Of a stretch of 11,389 nt of DNA, positions 1 to 7,745 are shown in pieces. This stretch comes from Phycisphaerae bacterium. Its GTDB lineage: Bacteria > Planctomycetota > Phycisphaerae > Phycisphaerales > SM1A02. The stretch is taken from positions 1-11,389 of the forward strand of contig JABJDN010000074.1 in assembly GCA_018665385.1 (NCBI GenBank). The letters run 5' to 3'. The position numbers and the translations under genes were made by a program. Numbering within the stretch: position 1 is the stretch's first letter; every line of letters starts with the position of its first letter. The notes below the pieces were generated by a model. That model searched no databases and was not told the DNA's origin. It saw only the letters and a program-made list of their open reading frames with translations.

Positions 1-482
1 TCGATTGGGTAGAACGGCAATTGTTGTGCAATCATTTTTGCATCAATTTCTTTGAATTTTGCTTCTTTATCTTTATTGAAATACGGTACGCATCCAGCAC
101 AACAAAATCGAATTTCTCTACCATCAATAATCTCGGTGACAGCTTTGTCTTTAGAGTCGAGTTTGCTACCCGAAATTGGGCAAATGTCTAATAAGTATGG
201 TGTGTGTACTAGCACCACAGATTTTGCATCTGCAATTTTTTTTTCTGATTTCAGCCCATTAATATAGGACATCTGTTTTTCGTTGTCCCATTTTTCAAAA
301 CCACCTTTGCATCCGCCGCAACAGAATGCAACATCTACTTCACCCACTGTCGTGGTTACTTCTGAGTTTACGGGGTTGCCTGTAAATGGGCAAACTGTAT
401 TGATTGGTTCACCAGCAAATAATACTGAAGTCATTATTAACGTGGAGAGGAGGGTTGTTATTGTAATCATGTGAATTGTCAT
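1..482 (-). CDS. Exported protein with two YHS/TRASH-like Cys modules (3' end beyond window)
   Basis: The reading frame is open from an ATG at 482 (alternative ATG at 470) to the left edge, at least 160 residues, with no stop in the window. The N-terminus is a hydrophobic stretch ending LFAG near residue 24, consistent with a signal peptide. Two similar modules follow. The first has CPFTG at Cys31 and FCCGGC at Cys54/55/58. The second has CPISG at Cys101 and FCCAGC at Cys127/128/131. The pattern CPxxG, then about 25 residues, then FCCxGC, is typical of YHS/TRASH-type metal-binding domains, so copper or another soft metal is a likely ligand (inference). The start is undecided: AGGA lies 11 nt before ATG 470, while ATG 482 has no usable Shine-Dalgarno sequence. 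An in-frame TGA lies shortly upstream of 482. Plus-strand frames over this stretch lack any recognisable motif. Downstream domains, if any, are not visible. Confidence 0.85.
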   Translation of the reverse strand, partial: MTIHMITITTLLSTLIMTSVLFAGEPINTVCPFTGNPVNSEVTTTVGEVDVAFCCGGCKGGFEKWDNEKQMSYINGLKSEKKIADAKSVVLVHTPYLLDICPISGSKLDSKDKAVTEIIDGREIRFCCAGCVPYFNKDKEAKFKEIDAKMIAQQLPFYPI

Positions 483-508
483 CCTATTTTTGCGGTGGCT
501 TCATTTAC

Positions 509-523
509 GAACGTTCTATTATA
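509..523 (-). promoter_or_regulatory. Candidate promoter with palindrome GAACGTTC at the start site
   Basis: The minus strand carries a perfect TATAAT at 523-518, followed one base later by the perfect 8-bp palindrome GAACGTTC (509-516). The palindrome would cover the expected transcription start of the YHS-protein gene. I find no good -35 hexamer at 16-18 bp. The plus strand has TATTAT at 517-522, which could serve mutY. The palindrome could be an operator in this divergent interval, but 8-bp palindromes also occur by chance. Confidence 0.3.
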
Positions 524-563
524 CGAAGATGGAAACAATTTCTTGCAGGTTACACTGTTTTAG

Positions 564-1622
564 GTGCTTGTTTTTTGTATCCTTAGGCTTGTGAAAGAAG
601 GAACTAATAGAACAGAAACCGCCCAATTGATTGAACAGTGGTTTTTACAGAATGCAAGAGATTTTCCATGGCGTGCAGAAGACACTCCATGGGGACGTCT
701 AATCAGCGAATTCATGGCGCAGCAGACCCAAATTTCAAGAGTGGCAGAGCGTTGGCCAGCGATGATGAAGCGATTTCCAACGCCCAAGGCTATGGCTGAA
801 GCAGATGAGCAAGCAGTCCTTTCTTTATGGCAGGGCTTGGGGTACTACAGGCGAGCGAGGCATTTAAAAGCAACAGCAGAAATGATCATGGAGTCATTTG
901 ACGGAGAAGTTCCTTCTAACGTAGGCGACTTGCTGAGACTGCCAGGCGTAGGCAAATACACTGCGGGTGCTATTGCATCGATTGCGTTCGGAGAGCGCGA
1001 GGGAATTGTTGACGCCAACGTTCATAGGGTATTTTGTCGGCTTGAAAATCGTTCTGGCGATTCAGTACCATCGCAATGGACTTGGAAAATTGCTGAAGAG
1101 TTTGTTTCTGCCTGCGATTCGTCAAAAGTTTGCAACGAGGCACTCATGGAATTCGGTGCTGTACTTTGTACACCTAAAAAACCTGAGTGTGCGCATTGCC
1201 CTTTGCGAACTACATGCAAGTCGTTTGAAGCGGAGACCCAGCATGAAATTCCAACACCAAAACAAAAAGCAAAAAGAAAAGAAGTGTTTCATTACGCAGT
1301 GGTAATCGAGCATGAACACGAACTAGCGTTTGAACAGCGTGGCGACGATGGGTTATGGGCAGGAATGTGGCAAGTGCCAACGGTTGAGTCTGATACGGAA
1401 CTAACGATTGAACAAGTCGCAGCACAGTTGGGTATTCGTGTGCCAATGCAATACCTTGATACTTTTAAACACACCTTGAGCCACCGCTCAATTTCGTTAT
1501 CTGTTTTTACTTGTAAAAGTAGACCTGATAACAATTATTTATGGTTTAAGAGAGAAGCTTTGGCAGAACTGCCTCTCGCTTCTGCCCAACGCAAGGTGCT
1601 CGCTGTACACTATTCTTCATGA
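564..1622 (+). CDS. mutY: A/G-specific adenine DNA glycosylase MutY
   Basis: MutY removes adenine mispaired with 8-oxoguanine or guanine in base-excision repair. Numbering from GTG 564 gives 352 aa, the usual family length. Visible in order: the N-terminal FPWR motif, then SEFMAQQTQ with the catalytic Glu49; the helix-hairpin-helix LPGVGKYTAGAI, then VDANVHRV with the conserved Asp; and the [4Fe-4S] signature C-x6-C-x2-C-x5-C (CTPKKPECAHCPLRTTC). The C-terminal NUDIX-like 8-oxoG-recognition domain starts around FHYAVV, with GLWAGMWQVP and the TLSHRS loop equivalent to the family's FSH loop. All key residues are present. The start is uncertain: GTG 591 (VKEGTNRTE) is equally plausible, because the first nine residues are hydrophobic and unlike the family, and neither codon has a well-spaced Shine-Dalgarno. 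The TGA overlaps the next ATG as ATGA. Confidence 0.95.
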   Translation: MLVFCILRLVKEGTNRTETAQLIEQWFLQNARDFPWRAEDTPWGRLISEFMAQQTQISRVAERWPAMMKRFPTPKAMAEADEQAVLSLWQGLGYYRRARHLKATAEMIMESFDGEVPSNVGDLLRLPGVGKYTAGAIASIAFGEREGIVDANVHRVFCRLENRSGDSVPSQWTWKIAEEFVSACDSSKVCNEALMEFGAVLCTPKKPECAHCPLRTTCKSFEAETQHEIPTPKQKAKRKEVFHYAVVIEHEHELAFEQRGDDGLWAGMWQVPTVESDTELTIEQVAAQLGIRVPMQYLDTFKHTLSHRSISLSVFTCKSRPDNNYLWFKREALAELPLASAQRKVLAVHYSS

Positions 1623-3178
1623 AACTAAAAGCACTTATCGTACTATTATTATGTTCCGTTGCAACAGCCCAACATCCGATGGATTTTGTTCCTGATGATG
1701 CAATAGGCTTGCTGGTAATCAATGATGGTTCAGCAATTAATTCCATTCTCCAAACTGTAGATGCACAGTCCGGAATGGCAAGCGCAACACCCGATGTGCT
1801 CGAAACATTTCTAAGTCAATATATAGATAACCCGAATGCAATTGATTTTACTTCTGAAGTGCTTGTTATTTTAGAACCAACAATAACGGCTCCTGGGCAA
1901 AAACCTGCCGGCATGTTTGGTCCAATGCCGCACTTTATGGTTGTATGCAAAGCAAAAGATGGTCAGACTTTGAAAGCAAATAAGGCAAGTGGACTAACTA
2001 CTGAAGCGTTAAAAGATGGTTGGTTTATCGCAACTGGTGCAACAAAGTGGTCCACTAGGACATCTGAAAAACTTTCGCCTATAGTTGAAAAACTTCCAGA
2101 AACAAATGTTGCTCTAGTGATTGAGTTTGCAGCAATTTGGAGTAAATTTTCTCCAATCATACAGATGACAGGCGGCATGGCTGTTAGTGGTTTGAATAGC
2201 CCTGGACCAGATGGTGTCATTACACCTGAAACAAAAAGAGCTGCTAAATCTGCTCAGAGTGCGTTTGGCAACGCAATGAAGGAATTTGCTGATGTAAAAG
2301 CAATCACAGGTGGTTTTGATTTTGAAGATTTTACAGCCGTAGTCACTTTTGATATCGAAAGTATTAGCGGCAAATCACCCAAAATAGATAACAGTTCGAT
2401 GATCGAAATGGCTTCAAGTCTTGCTAGTAGCGGCGCGCAGCATGCTATGTCAGAAAAATTAACTCGTAAACTTATGGAGTTGGATTTCGAAGCGTTGCAA
2501 GAATTTGCAGGTTCTGCAGGAGATTATGCTAATTTTATAACTCCGGCATATAGAAAATTGGCGGAACTTACAGAGTTAAATGTTGGTAGTTGTGACGTAA
2601 GTGGCGAAAAAGGATTTACAGTCGCTGTCTTGGGAGAGTATTCAAACCAAAATGAATACATGAAACTTGTTCCAGAGGTGATTGTTAGTTCTGCAGAGGC
2701 ACTAGAGCAATATTACAGTATGGAATTGTCTACCGCAGATGCCTCATACAAGTGGAATGTATCGATTATGAGTGATGACGCTGAGTATGTAGACGTGATG
2801 AATGCAGTTGTTCCAAAAGGCACTCAAGTACGCTTTGGCAAACAAGGCAGTGACCGCATTGCAATGATGTTCGGGCCAAAAAATTGGAAGGCATTTACTT
2901 CACCTCATTCTTCAGCATTGGCGCAAGTCATTAAGCCACATGCAAGAAATGTCGAGATCGATTACGCAATGAGTATGAATTTCCGAAAATTTGCCGTAGG
3001 AGTCATGGAGATAGATACGATTGCTAACGGTGAAGATTCTAGGTTATCAGTCAAGGATTCACCTTCAGCAAAAAATTCTATTCTCTTTGGTACGACAGAA
3101 ACAGGTACTTTTATTGAGATAAAGTCAGACTTGTATGGCTTAGCGACACTTGTATCTGAACTAGATATAGCGGAGTAA
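1619..3178 (+). CDS. Secreted or periplasmic protein of unknown function
   Basis: I do not recognise a family with confidence. The 519-aa product begins with a clear Sec signal peptide: MKLKAL, a hydrophobic core, and a likely cleavage after ATA before QHPMDF (residue 18). The Cys in LLLC lacks the small residue at -1, so a lipobox is not supported. The mature part opens with FVPDDAIGLLVIND and contains no transmembrane segment, repeat or recognisable catalytic motif. It is acidic and Ala/Ser-rich, and loosely resembles large exported DUF3352-like proteins of Planctomycetes, but that is an impression only. The ATG overlaps the mutY stop (ATGA) and has no Shine-Dalgarno of its own, so translation is probably coupled to mutY. 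The functional link to DNA repair is not obvious. Confidence 0.85.
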   Translation: MKLKALIVLLLCSVATAQHPMDFVPDDAIGLLVINDGSAINSILQTVDAQSGMASATPDVLETFLSQYIDNPNAIDFTSEVLVILEPTITAPGQKPAGMFGPMPHFMVVCKAKDGQTLKANKASGLTTEALKDGWFIATGATKWSTRTSEKLSPIVEKLPETNVALVIEFAAIWSKFSPIIQMTGGMAVSGLNSPGPDGVITPETKRAAKSAQSAFGNAMKEFADVKAITGGFDFEDFTAVVTFDIESISGKSPKIDNSSMIEMASSLASSGAQHAMSEKLTRKLMELDFEALQEFAGSAGDYANFITPAYRKLAELTELNVGSCDVSGEKGFTVAVLGEYSNQNEYMKLVPEVIVSSAEALEQYYSMELSTADASYKWNVSIMSDDAEYVDVMNAVVPKGTQVRFGKQGSDRIAMMFGPKNWKAFTSPHSSALAQVIKPHARNVEIDYAMSMNFRKFAVGVMEIDTIANGEDSRLSVKDSPSAKNSILFGTTETGTFIEIKSDLYGLATLVSELDIAE

Positions 3179-3211
3179 CTGGTTCTAACCGGCTATATCG
3201 CCTTCTTTTTC
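3164..3211. terminator. Candidate terminator hairpin between convergent genes
   Basis: GATATAGC (3164-3171) is the exact reverse complement of GCTATATC (3192-3199). Inside the 20-nt loop, GGTT (3181-3184) pairs with AACC (3187-3190). The plus-strand right arm is followed by a T-rich stretch (TTCTTTTT, about 3204-3211). The structure includes the last codons and stops of both convergent genes, which are only 6 nt apart. The other side lacks a clear T run, so it is more convincing for the plus-strand transcript. Confidence 0.4.
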
Positions 3212-5509
3212 TGCTTCGATTACTTCAGGATCATCTGCGCCCAATGTTGCGTCGTCAGGGTATTTAATGCGTGTATGGTAGATTGAATTCAGCCGAACGA
3301 TTATTGCATCTTCGACTTTCGCAAGTTCCCTAAACGTGAGCCCGCAATCATCGAATTGATGATCGAGCAGGCGCTTTCGTGATAAATCGCGAACGAGTGC
3401 TTCGATGCGTGCAGGGTTTGGGTCTGGCAATACTCGTGAAGCAGATTCCACTGCATCTGAGATCATTAGTATGGCAGACTCTTTTGTATGAGGTTTTGGT
3501 CCAGGGTAACGAAATTGCATTTCATTAATTGGCTCGCCATTTTCTGCAGCTTCTTTCATCGCAGCATGATAAAAATATTCCACTAAGGTTGTGCCATGAT
3601 GTGCTTCAATAAAATGAATGAGTTCCCGAGGTAAGTCGTATTCTCTTGCAAGTTCAATACCATCTTTCACATGCCCAATAATGACAAGCAAACTCATCGA
3701 AGGCTTTAAGTCTTTGTGCCTGTTGTAACCAGTTTGGTTTTCTACAAAATACTCTGGTTTGTTCATTTTCCCAATATCGTGGTACAGACCTCCAACATAC
3801 GCAAGGAGTGAATCGCCGCCAATAGCCTCGGTAGCAGCTTCTGCAATGTCTGCAACTTGTCTTGAGTGGTTAAACGTTCCTGGCGCAAGTTGTTGTAACT
3901 GGCGGAGCAATGGGTTTCGAGGGTCTCGATAATCAGCAAGCGTCATACCAGTTGTTATATTGAATAGTTGTTCTATGTTCTGCAAAATACCTAAGACAAA
4001 GAATCCAACTATCAGTGCAGAACCAGCAGCAACTACAGAGTTTGTCACGATTTGTTTCAATGCGATTGAAAGGTCTGGTACTTCTGCTAAACCTAAGAAG
4101 AAAGCACCAATGCCAAATGTAATTGCAGTAACACCAGATGCTCGAATCAAAGTTTGTCTTTGTCGAACTTCCTGAAGTTGCCCAATCATTGTCCCGCAAC
4201 CAGCGATTAAAAGAATAAACCAACCTATCGATTGGGACAGCGCCATCGTTATAAAGGTGCACTGCATAAACGCGATGAACATACCCATCCGTTGTTTGTA
4301 CGCAAGGCAAGCCACCGTAACAGCAAACAGGGTGGGTATTACAGCAGCAGCATAGATAAACGTTGGCGCTTCAAGTGTAATGACTACGGATAAACCGAGC
4401 ATGGTTGCCATTAACGCACATAGTGCAACAAGTCTTAGTGTATTTTTTGCGATGCGCGGGTATGTGATAGTGGTGTACGCTCCAATAAAAATGGAAAGCA
4501 TTGCAAGGAGACCAATCGAACCAATTCTTGGAAGCCATCTTTCACTCAGTGAAGCTGTAGCCAGAAAACGTTCGTGTTCTTCTAGGGCTTGTTCGTATTG
4601 CGTCGTATTGATTACGTCGCCACGTTTCCAAATAATTTCGCCCCGTGCGTGTTCTTTGATTACCGCTTTGACATTATTTGCTGCATTGTTTGATCGAACA
4701 GTAGTATCTTCAGCATCGAGTTGGATGCTTGGTTGGTAATCACTGATAAGACGTTGTGCGATGAGTGGAACGAGTGATTCTGGAAACCCTGCTCTACTTA
4801 CGATTTCTGAAAGTCTGTTGTCAGCACTATTTCCTTGCTCTGCAGGAAGGGCAACACCTTCTGCTTGATATGGAATGAGGTACTTGTCGTTGCCTTCAGA
4901 CAGCGCTCTGTTCGATGCTGGTGTTGTGGTAAACACTTGAAACTCTTCATTGGATAAAAGAGGTGTGCGTCTTTGCAACTCTGTAATTATTCTTGCTACA
5001 TATCTACGCCATGACGGTGTCGCTTCGCCATCTCTAGACATTTGCTGCATTGACAGCAATGTTTCAGGAGTAATACTAAATTGTTTCGCGAGTTCAACAT
5101 TTACTTCTTCGATTGAATTTTTTCCGAAAACTGCAGTGGGCAATCCAATAAGTGAGGCTTCAAGTCTTTCTATAAATGTAGCGTTAATGGTATAAATTCT
5201 AGGCGATGAATTCCGTGCTTCTTCGCGTCTAGCTTCTGTAGAGGCTACATCTTCGATTGAATAATCAATACGTGTAATTCTTGTTTTAGATGCAATTTGT
5301 CCATCGCGAATTTTAATTTGTTCTCGCGACCACGTTGCAAGTGATGAAACAGTAACAAGAAAGAAGAAAATGACAAAACAAGTACGTAAAAACTCTGGGC
5401 GACGGAGCATTGTGGAAAGCGAAAACGCTTCTTTAGGAACGTTGCGAAGGACAGATTCTCGTCTGCTCTTGCTTCCGCTTTTATTACGATGTCCGGAGGT
5501 TTTGCTCAT
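3185..5509 (-). CDS. 7TM-HD family phosphohydrolase (PgpH/YqfF type), probable cyclic-di-AMP phosphodiesterase
   Basis: Characterised members (Listeria PgpH) hydrolyse cyclic-di-AMP to pApA. The architecture matches: a basic cytoplasmic N-terminus, one membrane helix (about 41-60), a large extracytoplasmic domain of the 7TMR-HDED kind (about 61-324), a block of roughly seven membrane helices (about 330-507), then a cytoplasmic HD domain (about 545-730). All expected metal ligands are visible: His548 (NHSRQ), His577-Asp578 (YHDIGK), His613 (IIGHV), His637-His638 (EAHHG) and Asp685 (ISDAVES). The enzyme therefore looks active. At 774 aa it is within the family range. Starting at ATG 5509 there is no good Shine-Dalgarno. 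It lies 44 nt downstream of a SPOR lipoprotein gene on the same strand, so the two are probably co-transcribed. The usual phoH/ybeY neighbours are absent. Substrate specificity is inferred from the family. Confidence 0.9.
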   Translation of the reverse strand: MSKTSGHRNKSGSKSRRESVLRNVPKEAFSLSTMLRRPEFLRTCFVIFFFLVTVSSLATWSREQIKIRDGQIASKTRITRIDYSIEDVASTEARREEARNSSPRIYTINATFIERLEASLIGLPTAVFGKNSIEEVNVELAKQFSITPETLLSMQQMSRDGEATPSWRRYVARIITELQRRTPLLSNEEFQVFTTTPASNRALSEGNDKYLIPYQAEGVALPAEQGNSADNRLSEIVSRAGFPESLVPLIAQRLISDYQPSIQLDAEDTTVRSNNAANNVKAVIKEHARGEIIWKRGDVINTTQYEQALEEHERFLATASLSERWLPRIGSIGLLAMLSIFIGAYTTITYPRIAKNTLRLVALCALMATMLGLSVVITLEAPTFIYAAAVIPTLFAVTVACLAYKQRMGMFIAFMQCTFITMALSQSIGWFILLIAGCGTMIGQLQEVRQRQTLIRASGVTAITFGIGAFFLGLAEVPDLSIALKQIVTNSVVAAGSALIVGFFVLGILQNIEQLFNITTGMTLADYRDPRNPLLRQLQQLAPGTFNHSRQVADIAEAATEAIGGDSLLAYVGGLYHDIGKMNKPEYFVENQTGYNRHKDLKPSMSLLVIIGHVKDGIELAREYDLPRELIHFIEAHHGTTLVEYFYHAAMKEAAENGEPINEMQFRYPGPKPHTKESAILMISDAVESASRVLPDPNPARIEALVRDLSRKRLLDHQFDDCGLTFRELAKVEDAIIVRLNSIYHTRIKYPDDATLGADDPEVIEAEKEGDIAG

Positions 5510-5553
5510 GAGATGAATTCGTTTTTAGTATCGACAACATAACCGCGATTTGC

Positions 5554-6225
5554 CTAGTTGATACGAGTGATATTGCATTGAGGCAAGTCACCATGGCCTT
5601 TTCTACGGGAAGCGTCTGTTCGTGTATTAAAATTGCCGCCTTGGACAAGGTACAGGATTCGCCCTGACCTGTCAGTATCTTCAGTTACCCAAGTGGTAGC
5701 AATGCCAAGTTGTTGAAGTTCAGTCGAAAGTTGGACACGTGCTGCATTTGCATTTTCCTTGTTTCGGTATGCACCGAACTGCAACGTAAATGCTCCTTTA
5801 GATTGAACAGATGGGCTGGCCATCCCAGTCGCTCTTGCGTTTGCCTCTCTGCGATCGTTGCCTGTTAAATTTTGAGAAGCTATCGCAAAGTCAGCTTTTG
5901 CAGATTCGTAGTCACCCTGATGCTCAGCAATAATTCCAAGCATCGCTGTTGCCTTGGCGCTAACTTCTTTATTAGAAGAATTCTTAGCTTTCGCAAACCA
6001 ACCTTCTGCACTTTCAATTTGCTTGCGTTGAAATTCGCACAGCCCCATCATGTATTGTGATTCGCTTATAACCTGATTGGAGGAAATAGATTTTCCAGCC
6101 CACATCTCAGAAAGTAACCATTGGCTGTTCCGATACTCGATTATTGAGCGGTCCAATGCGGTTGGCTGAGATTCGCAACTTGCAAGTAGGGGTAAAATTA
6201 AAACTGAAAGAAGGATATTTCGCAT
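5554..6225 (-). CDS. Lipoprotein with TPR-like region and C-terminal SPOR domain
   Basis: From ATG 6225 the 223-aa product starts MRNILLSV and has a lipobox LLASC with the lipidated Cys17, so it is membrane-anchored, probably to the outer membrane. Residues about 55-120 look like TPR-type helical pairs (AEGWFAKAK, AKATAMLGIIAEHQGDYESAKADF). Residues about 144-222 form a SPOR domain (FTLQFGAYRNKENANAARVQL ... YLVQGGNF). SPOR domains bind peptidoglycan strands stripped of stem peptides, so a septal or cell-wall role is likely. The start was chosen because of the lipobox and a well-placed AGGAA upstream. A TTG at 6273 would add 16 residues and bury the signal peptide. It is divergent from the ligase gene with only 47 nt between starts. 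Confidence 0.88.
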   Translation of the reverse strand: MRNILLSVLILPLLASCESQPTALDRSIIEYRNSQWLLSEMWAGKSISSNQVISESQYMMGLCEFQRKQIESAEGWFAKAKNSSNKEVSAKATAMLGIIAEHQGDYESAKADFAIASQNLTGNDRREANARATGMASPSVQSKGAFTLQFGAYRNKENANAARVQLSTELQQLGIATTWVTEDTDRSGRILYLVQGGNFNTRTDASRRKGHGDLPQCNITRIN

Positions 6226-6233
6226 GGAATGTG

Positions 6234-6238
6234 TTCCT
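6234..6238 (-). promoter_or_regulatory. Shine-Dalgarno AGGAA fixing the lipoprotein start
   Basis: AGGAA on the minus strand lies 8 nt upstream of ATG 6225. Together with the signal peptide beginning there, it decides the start against the upstream in-frame TTG at 6273. Confidence 0.6.
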
Positions 6239-6272
6239 ATGAGGTATCGTACCTTAATCGGAATAGCATTCA

Positions 6273-7745
6273 ATGAAACTTCTACGTTCTATTTATAACT
6301 CTTGGCGAAGGAATGCATTCCGAACGCTCATCACAGATGATTACCGCTCGTGGAAGGGGTTTGAGTTGCAAGTTGCTTCATGGCATATAGCGAAGCAACT
6401 CAAAACGGACAAACCACACGTGGCTGTACTTCTGCCAACTTCTGGGATGTTTCCGGCTTCTATGACGGCAATTTGGTCCCAAGGCAAAACAGTAGTACCC
6501 TTGAATTATCTTTTATCTCCTGATGAAATTACATATATCATCGAAGATAGTGGTGTTGATACTGTCATCGCAGTGACGCCAATGATTGAAATGATTGGTG
6601 GATTACCTGAAGGCGTAGAAACCCTCCTCCTTGACAAAATGTCCTTTAAGGGAATGCCGCCAGTTCGGTCTTCGGTAAAAAGCGACGAAGAAATGCTTGC
6701 AGCACTTTTGTATACATCTGGCACTTCAGGAAAGCCCAAGGGCGTCATGTTGACTGCAGGTAACTTGCATTCAAATGTTGAGCAATGCAAACAGTGGGCA
6801 GAGTTTTCCAAGAAAGATATTTTTCTTGGTTTATTGCCACAGTTTCACAGTTTTGGTTTCACTGTTAACACACTTGTACCGTGCGCAATGGGTGCACGAG
6901 CGGTGTACACAGCGCGATTCAATCCACGCAAAGTGTTAGAACTTCTTCGAACACATAAAGCAACAGCACTGCTTGCAATCCCTTCAATGTTTAATGCATT
7001 GCTTAACGCAAAAAGTGCGACGGCAAGTGATTTTGAATCAATCCGGTTTGCAGTTTCAGGTGGAGAAGGATTGCCTGATGCAGTGTATCTTGGGTGTAAA
7101 GAAAAGTTACAACTGGAAATAAACGAGGGATATGGATTAACGGAAACTTCGCCAGTGTCTAATTGGTGCAGACCAGCGGAACATAGACGCGGCAGTGTAG
7201 GAATGCCAATTGTCGATGTGCACGAACGGATTGTTGGTGAAGACGGAGCCGATTTGCCAGCGAACGAAGATGGCGAAATTAGAATCAGTGGACCGAATAT
7301 TATGCGTGGCTATTACAAATTACCCGAAGAAACTAAGAATGCATTTGATGATCAAGGGTATTTTCGGACAGGGGACATGGGGCATTTAGACGATGACGGG
7401 TTCTTGCATATCACGGGCAGAATTAAAGAAATGCTCATCATAGGTGGCGAAAACGTGTTCCCTCGCGAGATTGAAGAAGTACTCACGAATCACCCTGATG
7501 TACTAGCAGCGGGAGTAGTTGGCAGGCAAGATGACTCGCGTGGCGAAGTGGCTGTCGCATTTGTTGAACTTAAGGAAGGCGCAGAGTTCGATGAAATGGC
7601 TTTGCGCTCTTGGTGCAGAGAATCTATCGCAACTTTTAAAGTGCCTAAAACGATTACATTACTGCAAGAATTACCAAGGAATCCAACCGGTAAAATTGTT
7701 CGACGTGCACTTGCAGAGTTAGTTCAGAAAGATATAACTCAATGA
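6273..7745 (+). CDS. AMP-binding acyl/aryl-CoA ligase (ANL superfamily)
   Basis: These enzymes activate a carboxylate with ATP to an acyl-adenylate and transfer it to CoA. The 490-aa length fits the shorter fatty-acid or o-succinylbenzoate CoA ligases. Core motifs are intact: the P-loop YTSGTSGKPKG (147-157), GYGLTETSP (286-294), YFRTGD with Asp368 binding the ribose, the hinge around Arg383 (GRIKEM), IIGGENVFPREIEEVL, and the C-terminal catalytic Lys474 in NPTGKIVRR. No acyl-carrier domain is present, and there is no extension for acetyl-CoA synthetase. The substrate cannot be read from the sequence. A MenE role is unlikely because the downstream gene is mqnD of the alternative menaquinone route, which does not use o-succinylbenzoate. 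Its TGA overlaps the mqnD ATG, so the two are probably translated together. GGAA lies 9-10 nt before the start. Confidence 0.9.
   Translation: MKLLRSIYNSWRRNAFRTLITDDYRSWKGFELQVASWHIAKQLKTDKPHVAVLLPTSGMFPASMTAIWSQGKTVVPLNYLLSPDEITYIIEDSGVDTVIAVTPMIEMIGGLPEGVETLLLDKMSFKGMPPVRSSVKSDEEMLAALLYTSGTSGKPKGVMLTAGNLHSNVEQCKQWAEFSKKDIFLGLLPQFHSFGFTVNTLVPCAMGARAVYTARFNPRKVLELLRTHKATALLAIPSMFNALLNAKSATASDFESIRFAVSGGEGLPDAVYLGCKEKLQLEINEGYGLTETSPVSNWCRPAEHRRGSVGMPIVDVHERIVGEDGADLPANEDGEIRISGPNIMRGYYKLPEETKNAFDDQGYFRTGDMGHLDDDGFLHITGRIKEMLIIGGENVFPREIEEVLTNHPDVLAAGVVGRQDDSRGEVAVAFVELKEGAEFDEMALRSWCRESIATFKVPKTITLLQELPRNPTGKIVRRALAELVQKDITQ

Noticed and set aside
52..474. Two plus-strand open frames at the left end
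   Set aside because: They lie opposite the Cys-rich minus-strand gene, show no motif, and the minus frame has clear YHS-like repeats and a signal peptide.
1619..1680. Lipoprotein signal in the protein after mutY
   Set aside because: The sequence before Cys12 is VLLL, without the small residue required at -1. The ATA-QH site fits an ordinary Sec signal.
6226..6273. TTG start extending the SPOR lipoprotein by 16 residues
   Set aside because: It would place the signal peptide internally and overlap the ligase start. ATG 6225 has a good AGGAA and begins the lipoprotein signal.
6273..7745. Assignment of the ligase as MenE
   Set aside because: The motifs are common to the whole ANL superfamily, and the coupled mqnD points to the futalosine route, which does not use o-succinylbenzoate.
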